From Ignavibacterium sp037440165 (lineage in GTDB: Bacteria; Bacteroidota; Ignavibacteria; Ignavibacteriales; Ignavibacteriaceae), in assembly GCF_037440165.1 (NCBI RefSeq), contig NZ_JBBIUQ010000016.1, positions 1-64,000 on the forward strand: 64,000 nucleotides of DNA, read 5' to 3'. This document shows positions 45,995-54,296 of the stretch, piece by piece. Positions within the stretch are counted from its first letter, which is position 1. Each line of letters begins with the position of its first letter. The translations under genes and the position numbers were made by a program. The notes below the pieces were generated by a model that did not search any database, was not told the DNA's origin, and saw only the letters and a program-made list of their open reading frames with translations.

Positions 45995-46744
45995 TTATAA
46001 AATCTGTTTGAACATAGATAATGATTGAATTCCTTTGAAATCGGGAATATGATCTTTAACATATCTTTCGAGAAAAGAATTCCCTTCATCAATTATTCTG
46101 TTATTCAAACCATTCAGAAATTTCTTATTCTTTAGACAATAGAGAAATTTGAAAAGTTCCGAATCAATTTTTTCAAATCCTGAATGTGAATGTAAACATT
46201 CCTCACAAATAAAACCTGCCGAAAAATTATATCCGACTGAATAATTGGGACTTAATTCTTTACTACAATTGCTGCATTTATCAATCATCAATTCATAACC
46301 GGTTTCTGATATAAGGAAGATGAAAAATCTTCCAAACAATACCGATGGCTGCTCTTTTCTATTTTCAAAATGCTCAAGTATTCTCACAAGACCTTTAAAT
46401 AACCTTACGTTTGATTCATTCTCAATAGTAAGGTTGCGGACAATTTCTAATACTGCTAAAGCATATTTAGTTGTTTCAAGATCAGATTTAATATCAGGAT
46501 AATGTTCAATTAAATCAGCCGAGGACACTATGTGTAATTCTCTGGATTCTTTTTTATAAAAAATCACTTCAATCAAATTCATAGTATCAACAATAAGTGC
46601 AAGTTTTGATTTAGGAGATCTTGCACCTTTTAATATTGCAGAAACTTTTCCATTATGTTCGGTATAAAGCGTTACTATTAAACTGCTATCGCTGTAATTC
46701 ATCTTGCTAAGCACTACAGCTTTTGATTTTATGATTTCACTCAT
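45995..46744 (-). CDS. recO: DNA repair protein RecO
   Basis: This 249-residue protein has the N-terminal OB-fold region of RecO (IKSKAVVLSKMNYSDSSLIVTLYTEHNGKVSAI). A helical middle follows, then a four-cysteine zinc site (CSNCSKEL ... GFICEECL, around 158-187). It helps load RecA onto SSB-covered DNA in the RecFOR route. It overlaps the mtnA stop by four bases. Confidence 0.9.
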   Translation of the reverse strand: MSEIIKSKAVVLSKMNYSDSSLIVTLYTEHNGKVSAILKGARSPKSKLALIVDTMNLIEVIFYKKESRELHIVSSADLIEHYPDIKSDLETTKYALAVLEIVRNLTIENESNVRLFKGLVRILEHFENRKEQPSVLFGRFFIFLISETGYELMIDKCSNCSKELSPNYSVGYNFSAGFICEECLHSHSGFEKIDSELFKFLYCLKNKKFLNGLNNRIIDEGNSFLERYVKDHIPDFKGIQSLSMFKQIL

Positions 46745-47754
46745 CTTATAAAATTATATGGAAATGGAAATACACTTTCTTCAGTAATAATACCAGTTAT
46801 AAGATGTGAAGGAGTGACATCAAATGCAGGACAAAAACATTGGTATGATTCTTTTCCGATTTGGTGATTGCCGGCAAACAAAATTTCTCTGCTGCTGCGA
46901 TATTCAATTGCAATTTCATCTCCGGTTGCAATTGTTCGGTCAATTGTTGTAGATGGAGCTGCAATGTAAAACGGAATATTGTGATAATTGCAAAGCACTG
47001 CGAGATTATAAGTTCCGATTTTATTTGCTGAATCACCGTTAAGAGCAATTCTGTCTGCTCCTGTTATTACTAAATCAATTTTATTCTCTTTCATCAAAAC
47101 TGCAGCAGACGAATCTGTCTGAACGGTAAACGGAATTCCGTTTTTTTCTAGTTCGAATGAAGTTAATCTTAAGCCCTGAAATAATGGTCGTGTTTCATCA
47201 ACATAAACATGATTAACTAAATCATTCTCAAAAGCTTTTTTGATTATTGCGAATGCAGTTCCAAAACCTGCGGCAGCTAAAGCTCCTGTATTACAATGTG
47301 TGAGCACATTTGACTTTTTTCTGAAAATGTTTAACCCATATTTAGCAATACTTTCAGAAAATTTTTCTTCATCTGAAAATATTTTGAAAGATACTTCGAG
47401 TAATTTTTGATATAAATTATCAGACGATGATAACTGCACATAGTTTTTCTCTATTTCCTTCAATGCGTAAAAAAGATTTACTGCAGTTGGTCTGGTTGAA
47501 GCGAGACGATTATAGACTTTGTTAAAATATTCATCGTTTTTGAAATTCTGATTTTTAAAGGCGAGTGAACAAGCAAATGCTGCAGCAATCCCAATCAATG
47601 GTGCGCCACGAATTTCAAGTCGTTCTATAGCTTCAGCTATTCTGTTATAGTCATCGGTTGAGATATAATTTTCTTCCAGAGGAAGTTTAGTCTGATCAAT
47701 AAAAATCAGATTATCATTTTCAAACTTTAATGGGAAATATGAATTAGTTTTCAT
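46741..47754 (-). CDS. mtnA: S-methyl-5-thioribose-1-phosphate isomerase
   Basis: This 337-residue enzyme isomerises methylthioribose-1-phosphate to the ribulose form in methionine salvage. It has the eIF2B-like fold with RGAPLIGIAAAFA, the catalytic cysteine in LTHCNTGALAAAGFGTA, and the catalytic aspartate in ITGADRIALNGDSANKIGTY. It overlaps the upstream PfkB kinase gene and the downstream recO. No other methionine-salvage gene is in view. Related enzymes handle ribose-1,5-bisphosphate or 5-deoxyribose phosphates, so the substrate could be one of these. Confidence 0.92.
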   Translation of the reverse strand: MKTNSYFPLKFENDNLIFIDQTKLPLEENYISTDDYNRIAEAIERLEIRGAPLIGIAAAFACSLAFKNQNFKNDEYFNKVYNRLASTRPTAVNLFYALKEIEKNYVQLSSSDNLYQKLLEVSFKIFSDEEKFSESIAKYGLNIFRKKSNVLTHCNTGALAAAGFGTAFAIIKKAFENDLVNHVYVDETRPLFQGLRLTSFELEKNGIPFTVQTDSSAAVLMKENKIDLVITGADRIALNGDSANKIGTYNLAVLCNYHNIPFYIAAPSTTIDRTIATGDEIAIEYRSSREILFAGNHQIGKESYQCFCPAFDVTPSHLITGIITEESVFPFPYNFIR

Positions 47755-48658
47755 CGAACCTTGATAAATTCATAAATTGTCTGAAGCGATCCTGAATCTG
47801 AAGATAAGATAATTCTTCAAGACCTTTTGTACTGAATTTTTCAACACAGAAAGATGCCATAGTACTTCCGTAAATAACTGCACGCTTTAAACTTTCTGAT
47901 GATAAATCTCTTGTCTTAAACAAATAACCAATAAAACCACCAGCGAATGAATCACCAGCTCCTGTAGGATCATAAATTGATTCCATTGGATAAGCCGGAG
48001 CCGAAAAAATTGTTTCTTCAGAAAAGAGCAATGCGCCGTGTTCCCCTTTTTTGATGATAAGAATCTGAGGACCCATTGCACGAATAACTTTTGCAGCTCT
48101 TATCAGGTTTGGTTCGTGAGCAAGTAATCTTGCCTCAGAATCGTTAATGATTAAGACATTAACGCCAGGAAGAAGTTCTAATAATTCTTTTTTCTTTCCC
48201 TCAATCCAATAGTTCATTGTATCGCAAACAACAAACTGAGGATTTTCCATCTGATCCAGAACTTTAGATTGTAAAACAGGATCAATATTCCCCAGACAAA
48301 TAAATTTTGATTTGCGAGCATTTTCAGGAATTATCGGATCAAATTTTTCGAATACATTTAGCTCGGTAAAAAGTGTATCGCGAACATTCAAATCATAATG
48401 ATATTTTCCTGACCAGCGAAATGTTTTATCGCCTTCAACTATTTGGAGTCCCTCTAAATCGATGTTATGATTGTTAAGAATTTCGATGTATTCCTTAGGA
48501 AAATCGTCACCAACAACTCCAACTAATCTTATGGGACCACTGAAATAACTTGCTGCAAGTGAAATGTAAGTTGCAGAACCACCAAGTGCGTTTTCTATTT
48601 TTTCAAATGGTGTTGCAACTGTATCCAAACCAAGAGAGCCAACTACGAGTAAACCCAA
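47744..48658 (-). CDS. PfkB-family carbohydrate kinase
   Basis: This 304-residue ribokinase-fold kinase has the N-terminal GGSATYISLAASYF and the C-terminal signature DPTGAGDSFAGGFIGYL with the catalytic Asp. The sugar is not evident from sequence. It overlaps mtnA by 11 bases, which couples the two. A role in phosphorylating a pentose or nucleoside that feeds MtnA, or in a parallel salvage branch, is an inference. The gap to the Nudix gene upstream is ~85 bases. Confidence 0.85.
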   Translation of the reverse strand: MGLLVVGSLGLDTVATPFEKIENALGGSATYISLAASYFSGPIRLVGVVGDDFPKEYIEILNNHNIDLEGLQIVEGDKTFRWSGKYHYDLNVRDTLFTELNVFEKFDPIIPENARKSKFICLGNIDPVLQSKVLDQMENPQFVVCDTMNYWIEGKKKELLELLPGVNVLIINDSEARLLAHEPNLIRAAKVIRAMGPQILIIKKGEHGALLFSEETIFSAPAYPMESIYDPTGAGDSFAGGFIGYLFKTRDLSSESLKRAVIYGSTMASFCVEKFSTKGLEELSYLQIQDRFRQFMNLSRFDEN

Positions 48659-48743
48659 TTTTAACTCCAGAATTTTTTAGAATTGATACTTTAAAATAGA
48701 TATTTAATATCTGATAGCACAATTATCTTGTATCAGTGATTGA

Positions 48744-49205
48744 CTAAAATTTAATTTCAATAAAATTCAAAAAGGTTTTTCGGCTTATAAAATATTCGGA
48801 GATCAAATCAACAGATCTTCTCTGACCTTCCCAAGCAAGTAAATTTTTTCCCTCATTTTTATTAACCCATTTAAATTCTGAATGCTCAGAACTGATTTTT
48901 ACTTCAGAATTATTTTTAACTTTAGCTGCAAAAACCGGAATCAAGGAAATGTATTCATCATCCGGTGAATAGAATGAATTTATGTTTGGAGCAATCCAAA
49001 GCTGCTCAGGAATAAGATTAGTTTCTTCTTTAATTTCCCGCAATGCTGTCTGATAAGCTTTTTCGTTATCCTTTATTTTTCCGGAAACCATTTGCCATAA
49101 ATTAGGATAGTACTGATATGGAGCTCGTTTGAGTAAAAGAAATTCTATTTCACCATCCTTCTCTCTGAAAATGTGAGCTTCTATTAGGTTTGATATTACT
49201 TGCAT
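48744..49205 (-). CDS. Nudix hydrolase
   Basis: This 153-residue protein carries the Nudix box as GKIKDNEKAYQTALREIKEE (G-x5-E-x7-REUxEE). It starts like NudB-type (dihydroneopterin triphosphate/dATP) pyrophosphohydrolases: LLLKRAPYQYYPNLWQMVSG. It hydrolyses nucleoside-diphosphate-linked substrates, and the precise one is not determinable. Palindromic repeats fill the space upstream. Confidence 0.87.
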   Translation of the reverse strand: MQVISNLIEAHIFREKDGEIEFLLLKRAPYQYYPNLWQMVSGKIKDNEKAYQTALREIKEETNLIPEQLWIAPNINSFYSPDDEYISLIPVFAAKVKNNSEVKISSEHSEFKWVNKNEGKNLLAWEGQRRSVDLISEYFISRKTFLNFIEIKF

Positions 49206-49227
49206 TGATTTATCCTTTTAGTTTTTA

Positions 49228-49316
49228 CCTTATCAGACTAAAGTCTGATTTACGAGATATATTCTCAGACTGAAGTCTAAGTTACAAAATAAATTCTCAG
49301 ACTGAAGTTTGAGCTA
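49228..49316. repeat. Three short palindromic repeats between nudix and the large barrel gene
   Basis: Three imperfect copies of a palindrome of the form CAGACT(A/G)AAGTCTG occur at ~31-37-base spacing (CAGACTAAAGTCTG, CAGACTGAAGTCTA, CAGACTGAAGTTTG). The last two are preceded by the shared word ATTCT. The layout is like REP/BIME-type intergenic elements. The first copy is a perfect palindrome arm pair and the later ones have drifted. Confidence 0.75.
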
Positions 49317-49324
49317 ACAATTGT

Positions 49325-52300
49325 TTAGAAAAATGCTCGTGCTTCGGCTCTCATTGTGTGAATTGGTTTTGATGTCCCCTGTAATCTTCCATCATAACTT
49401 AATGTGGTTTGTAAATTTGATGATAATTTGTAATCGAAATTTACACGCCAAAAATAATTCTTTCCGATTTGGTTTCCTCCGGTAATTTCAAATGGAATAA
49501 AGTTCTGTGTTGTGTTTGCAAGTAATTCATTTCTTTCAACCTCTACACGAAGTCTTCCAACTCCTAAAAAAGATAAATTAAATCGCATTGCTTGTCCGTT
49601 CACATCGATAATAGTGGGCTGAGTTGGAAATGTGTCTTCATTTCTTCCCACTCTGATTTTAAATCCAACTTCAATTGTTCTTGAAGGTCTGTAAGAAAAA
49701 TCAGAGGTGATAAAATTACTGTTTACTTTTCTGATACGATTTGAATTTGTTTGAGCAGATAAATTGTCGTTGTTGTTTGTTAAATCAGTCTGATTGCTGA
49801 TTTCTTCAACCATCTTAAATTTGATTCTTATGCTTCTTTCCCGAAAGTATCCTCTTTCAAATCCGCCGCTGAATTCGTTGAGATTAGTTCTTTGAATAAA
49901 TCTGAATCTGAAAGACAAATCCTGCTCGTTTTCAAACAGAAAAAAATCCTGCTGCAATAAATTTGTTCCCCGAATTGTTGTAGCTTCGTTTTGAAAGGTT
50001 GATAGCCGAAGAAGATATATGTTTGAATATTTTATGTCTTTGCTGTTTTCCTCAATTCTCCATAAAGTTTCAGTAGAGATTGATTTCAGAATTGATGATA
50101 TAAAATTTCTTTCTTTGATTATGTTTGAAAAATTTGTTTTCCACCTTGTGCTTGTTTTAAGATCAATAACAGGAAACAGTTCATCAGTTGGAATTGTAAC
50201 CTGAATGTAATCACCATCAAAAATTGTTGGTTCAAATTCATTCTCATCTGCAATTCCATTATTGTTCAAGTCACCAAGGTATTTGAAATTGCCTGTACCT
50301 TGTTCTACTCGCACAAATACTCTCTGAAGTCGTGCTGATTTCTGAGTTGATACTTCATAAAATAAATCGCCTTTTAACAAAGGATCCCAAAAATTAAATT
50401 TTGATTGTGAGCGAACCACGATTGACTGATTATCAAGGAAACCAAGCTGCTTGAATTCATCAGTGAAATTTTTATTTCTTACCGCAAGATTAAGTAAACT
50501 GCTTATTTCTTTGATTCCTCTGTAATTAATTTCAAATGAATTTGTATTGGATTTTGATTCCCTGTAAAGAACTCCATTTATAGGAAAATAGTCTTCTCTG
50601 AAAGAATGTCTTGTTAAAAATTTTATTCCTTCAATTTCAATAAATTCAAGATATGGTATAATTTCAGTGTACTTTAATGAACCATTAAGAAGAGAATCAC
50701 CTGAAGCTCTTTTATCAGTTTTATCTTCTGCAAGAAACTCAACGCCTGGCTTCAGATACCACCATTGATAATATGCCTGTGCTCGATGTCTGAACCAATT
50801 TGAGTTAATTATTTTAATTGAAGTGCTAACATAATCGAGATTGTACTCCAGATTATAATTTTCACCATTTGAAATTTTGATGAGATTATTAAATCTGTCT
50901 GAGCTGAATGAATCGCCTTGTTTCAAAAAACCTGCAGTTGAATTAATTCTGATTTCATCAATAGGAATTAGCGAAAGTCCAACTTCACGCAGACTTTCAT
51001 TCTCCTTTTCATTTGCCGTTGCAGTGTTATAGTATCTGTCGAATTCAACATCATTAAATCTATCGAATGAAGTAAATCTTTTTTCAACAAATCTTTCACG
51101 ATAGCTTAAACCAATTTTCCCTAAGTCAATATTTCCAATTTTTATTGATGAAGGTTTTAGCCGCAATGAAAAATTAGCAGCATAACCGAAGTTATCATTT
51201 TCATCTAAAGATGAAAATCTGTTTTTGTCCCAGAGACTTGCTGCATAATCAAAATTTAGATTAAAATTTTCAAACACATTTGCTTTTAATGTAAAAGCTC
51301 CCAATTGTTTTAACTGAGGTACAGGAAGAAATACTAAAGGTAAATATCCTCCTTTACCAATTCCTACAAACCTGTAAGCTCCGAGACTTTCACGAATGTA
51401 ATCACCATTTCCTTCACCAACATAACTGAAAGAAACATTGTAGATTGATAATGAATCTCCCGGATTGTAAACATAGTAAGTAAATGAATTTCCGTTTATA
51501 ATTGTATCAACTTTTGAATAAATGCCGCGTATAATTCCAAAAGAATCTGGTTCTGCGACACGAACACCAGACTTGAAAGCTTTATTTCTGTCATCACCAG
51601 CTTGTGAAAGAATTTCTTTATCTGAATCTGTAAGTGATATATCAATCGGTGCGTCCTGATTATCGCCTTCTCTGAGATATTCGAAACCGATATTTAATTT
51701 ATTACTGAAAAAAGACGATGAAACTCCTGACCCAAAAAAATTACGGGCAAATTGTCTGTCAGTATATTCAAAATCAACACTTATTCTGCTTGCTGAAGTA
51801 ATTAGTTTGTTTGGAGTAAAAGTGATAGATGCATTTGAATATTCAATTGTGTAGTCGTTGTTTTCTCCGCGTTTTAATTCAACTCCATCAAGAAAAACTT
51901 TTTCTGTTCCAGCAATTACTATTATGTCTCTTTCATTATTAATACCACTTAACCTGTATGGACCTTGAACACCATCCTGGCCATTAAAATTATTTGAGTT
52001 GAACTTTCCTCTTGAACTTGCAACTGAAATAAAAGCTGAAGTATTATCATAATTAAACTCACCCATCAGTCCCTGAAGTTTCCTGTCAACAATACCAAAT
52101 TCACCAAATCTCTGCTGAAGCTGATAATCACCAAAAGTTCCGATCGCATTTTGATGTTTAACCTGAATAAAAACTTTGTCTAACTCTTCTAGTCTTTCCG
52201 TATTGCCTTCAGGTTGAATCGGAGTATTTTCATCTGTTAAAGCTGCAACAATCTCAATCTCATCAGAGAGTTTACCGGAAAACTGAAGTCTTAATCCACT

Positions 52301-52798
52301 ATTAAGAGAAAAATCTTTTGTAGTGCCAACTGTAAAACCTCTGACGATCGTTCCGCTTTTTTCTATTTCTGAACCAAAAATATTTTCAGGAGAAAATGGG
52401 TTTAATTCTGTTTTAACAATTTGTAAAGTATCGCCTGTAGTCTCATCATACTTCAGAACGAGAGACCTGCGATTGTATTCTTTTTTAAGTCCGATATTAT
52501 AAGCAAGGTAAGAAACAACTAAGGTATCAAAGATTGAATAAGACAATGTATCAGTAAGTCTGAAGAAACCCTCTTCATAATAAAAATGATACTCAGTTTT
52601 TTCGAGTATTCTGCTGTTCAATTTGATTGTTTCTGTGTTTGGAACAATTGATGGTTGAGATATAAAATACTGATTTTCAAAATTCACTTTCAAAGTATCG
52701 GCAGCAAGAAAAGTATTTTTACTAATCTGAGGATGAATTTCAGAAATTGATAATAATATCAGAATAAATGGTATGAAGGAAATGTTTCTTCTGTTCAA
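49325..52798 (-). CDS. Large outer-membrane beta-barrel protein of unknown function
   Basis: This 1157-residue exported protein has a signal peptide at about 1-24 (ISFIPFILILLSISEIHPQ). The first ~130 residues form an N-terminal beta domain. A segment follows that is rich in alternating aromatic/charged strands (SGLRLQFSGKLSDEIEIVAAL; FGDYQLQQRFGEFGIVDRKLQGL). A long series of barrel-like strands closes at the C-terminus (LRVEVERNELLANT; FWRVNFDYKLSSNLQTTLSYDG; C-terminal Phe-Phe). I do not recognise a named family. Size and strand density suggest a barrel of many strands or a barrel with a surface domain. It stands alone between repeats and ndh. Confidence 0.7.
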   Translation of the reverse strand: MNRRNISFIPFILILLSISEIHPQISKNTFLAADTLKVNFENQYFISQPSIVPNTETIKLNSRILEKTEYHFYYEEGFFRLTDTLSYSIFDTLVVSYLAYNIGLKKEYNRRSLVLKYDETTGDTLQIVKTELNPFSPENIFGSEIEKSGTIVRGFTVGTTKDFSLNSGLRLQFSGKLSDEIEIVAALTDENTPIQPEGNTERLEELDKVFIQVKHQNAIGTFGDYQLQQRFGEFGIVDRKLQGLMGEFNYDNTSAFISVASSRGKFNSNNFNGQDGVQGPYRLSGINNERDIIVIAGTEKVFLDGVELKRGENNDYTIEYSNASITFTPNKLITSASRISVDFEYTDRQFARNFFGSGVSSSFFSNKLNIGFEYLREGDNQDAPIDISLTDSDKEILSQAGDDRNKAFKSGVRVAEPDSFGIIRGIYSKVDTIINGNSFTYYVYNPGDSLSIYNVSFSYVGEGNGDYIRESLGAYRFVGIGKGGYLPLVFLPVPQLKQLGAFTLKANVFENFNLNFDYAASLWDKNRFSSLDENDNFGYAANFSLRLKPSSIKIGNIDLGKIGLSYRERFVEKRFTSFDRFNDVEFDRYYNTATANEKENESLREVGLSLIPIDEIRINSTAGFLKQGDSFSSDRFNNLIKISNGENYNLEYNLDYVSTSIKIINSNWFRHRAQAYYQWWYLKPGVEFLAEDKTDKRASGDSLLNGSLKYTEIIPYLEFIEIEGIKFLTRHSFREDYFPINGVLYRESKSNTNSFEINYRGIKEISSLLNLAVRNKNFTDEFKQLGFLDNQSIVVRSQSKFNFWDPLLKGDLFYEVSTQKSARLQRVFVRVEQGTGNFKYLGDLNNNGIADENEFEPTIFDGDYIQVTIPTDELFPVIDLKTSTRWKTNFSNIIKERNFISSILKSISTETLWRIEENSKDIKYSNIYLLRLSTFQNEATTIRGTNLLQQDFFLFENEQDLSFRFRFIQRTNLNEFSGGFERGYFRERSIRIKFKMVEEISNQTDLTNNNDNLSAQTNSNRIRKVNSNFITSDFSYRPSRTIEVGFKIRVGRNEDTFPTQPTIIDVNGQAMRFNLSFLGVGRLRVEVERNELLANTTQNFIPFEITGGNQIGKNYFWRVNFDYKLSSNLQTTLSYDGRLQGTSKPIHTMRAEARAFF

Positions 52799-52868
52799 AA
52801 CAAGATTATTTTTTATTTCAAACTAAGTTAAGAAGAATTTTCCAATCAAGTCTAATTCTTTGGATTTA

Positions 52869-54110
52869 CTACTTCCCAACGATAAGTCTGGTGCCGTGTT
52901 TCTTTGTGATGTAATACCAAATCCATTCAATCATAACACGAAACCGATTGCGAAAACCAATGAGAAAAAAGATGTGAACCAAAGACCAGCTAAGCCAGGC
53001 AATCAAACCAGTAAGTTTTAATCCTTTAATTTCAGCAACTGCTTTTGCTTTTCCGATTGTTGCCATTGTGCCTTTATCAATGTAATTAAATTTAGGTCGT
53101 TTATCATAGGGTATTTCTTTTCTTATCATCTCAGCTACAAATTTTCCCTGCTGAATTGCAACTTGTGCAACGCCGGGTAAAACTTTTCCATCTTCTTCCT
53201 TGAAATGTGCTGCATCTCCAATCACAAATATTTCTGGATGATTTGGAATTGAACAATCCGGTTTTACAATTACTCTTCCTACATTGTCAATTTCGGTATT
53301 CAAGCTTTTTAATAATTGAGATGCCTGATTGCCCGCTGCCCAAATAATTGTTTTAGCAGAAATGAAACTATTATTAGTGTAAACACCGTCTTCAGTAACA
53401 TTCTCTACTTTAGTATTGAGTTTAACTTCAACACCCATATGCAGAAGGTCTTCTTTCGCCTGTTCAGATAACTTCTTATCAAACGATGGAAGAATACGAT
53501 CAGCCGCTTCGATTAAAATTACTTTTGTGTCTTCAGGTCTGAAATTTTTATAATCTTTAATCATTGTTTCTTTAGCAATTTCAGCAATAGCTCCTGCAAG
53601 TTCAACACCAGTTGGACCTCCGCCAACGATTACAAATGTTAAATACTTTTTAATTAAATCCTCATTGGATTCTTTCTCAGCTAGTTCAAGTGCTTCGATA
53701 ATTTTTTCTCTGATAACTAACGCATCCGTTAAAGTTTTCAAACCAGGAGCAATTTGTTCCCATTTTTCATTTCCGAAATATGAATGTCGACCACCAACAG
53801 CAACTATCAGATAATCAAATTCAAGCTGACTTTCAGAATTCTTTAATGTTCCTTTATGTTCAGAAGCTTCAATAGCTTCGACTTCATCAAGAATAATTTT
53901 AATGTTTTTGTAGCCGCTCAAGAGTGAACGAATTGGAACTGCAATGTCAGATGGCGAAAGCGCAGCAGTAGCAACCTGATATAATAAGGGTTGAAATAAA
54001 TGATGATTTGTCTTATCGATTATAGTTAATTCAAAATCTGTATTTGAAAGATTTTTAGCTGCAGTTAATCCGCCAAAACCAGCTCCAATAATTATAACTT
54101 TCTTTTTCAT
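52869..54110 (-). CDS. ndh: Type II NADH:quinone oxidoreductase
   Basis: This 413-residue non-proton-pumping flavoprotein passes electrons from NADH to quinone. The FAD-binding motif is IIGAGFGGLTAAKNL, the NADH-binding motif is VIVGGGPTGVELAGAI, and the conserved AAGNQAS and FVIGDAAHF segments follow. A C-terminal amphipathic and hydrophobic region (LTGLIAWLSWSLVHIFFLIGFRNRF) docks it to the inner membrane. Presence of Ndh-2 implies quinone-based respiration beside the ferredoxin enzymes. It is divergent from the hybrid kinase-like gene across ~185 bases. Confidence 0.92.
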   Translation of the reverse strand: MKKKVIIIGAGFGGLTAAKNLSNTDFELTIIDKTNHHLFQPLLYQVATAALSPSDIAVPIRSLLSGYKNIKIILDEVEAIEASEHKGTLKNSESQLEFDYLIVAVGGRHSYFGNEKWEQIAPGLKTLTDALVIREKIIEALELAEKESNEDLIKKYLTFVIVGGGPTGVELAGAIAEIAKETMIKDYKNFRPEDTKVILIEAADRILPSFDKKLSEQAKEDLLHMGVEVKLNTKVENVTEDGVYTNNSFISAKTIIWAAGNQASQLLKSLNTEIDNVGRVIVKPDCSIPNHPEIFVIGDAAHFKEEDGKVLPGVAQVAIQQGKFVAEMIRKEIPYDKRPKFNYIDKGTMATIGKAKAVAEIKGLKLTGLIAWLSWSLVHIFFLIGFRNRFRVMIEWIWYYITKKHGTRLIVGK

Positions 54111-54296
54111 ATTATTTATCTCTACTTCCCAACCAAAATTAAATTTACTCTCTCATTTTCATTTTAATCTATATCACTAATACCAGGAGCTTATGACATT
54201 TGTTAAGATTAGTATAAATAAAACATATTTGATAAATTTGAATATAAAATTAGATTAGACTTCAAAAAATTTCCTTTTAGCAAAAACATAATAATT

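Noticed and set aside
49228..49316. Possible CRISPR array (three similar units)
   Set aside because: Units are short imperfect palindromes with similar intervening sequence, only three copies, and no cas genes are in the window.
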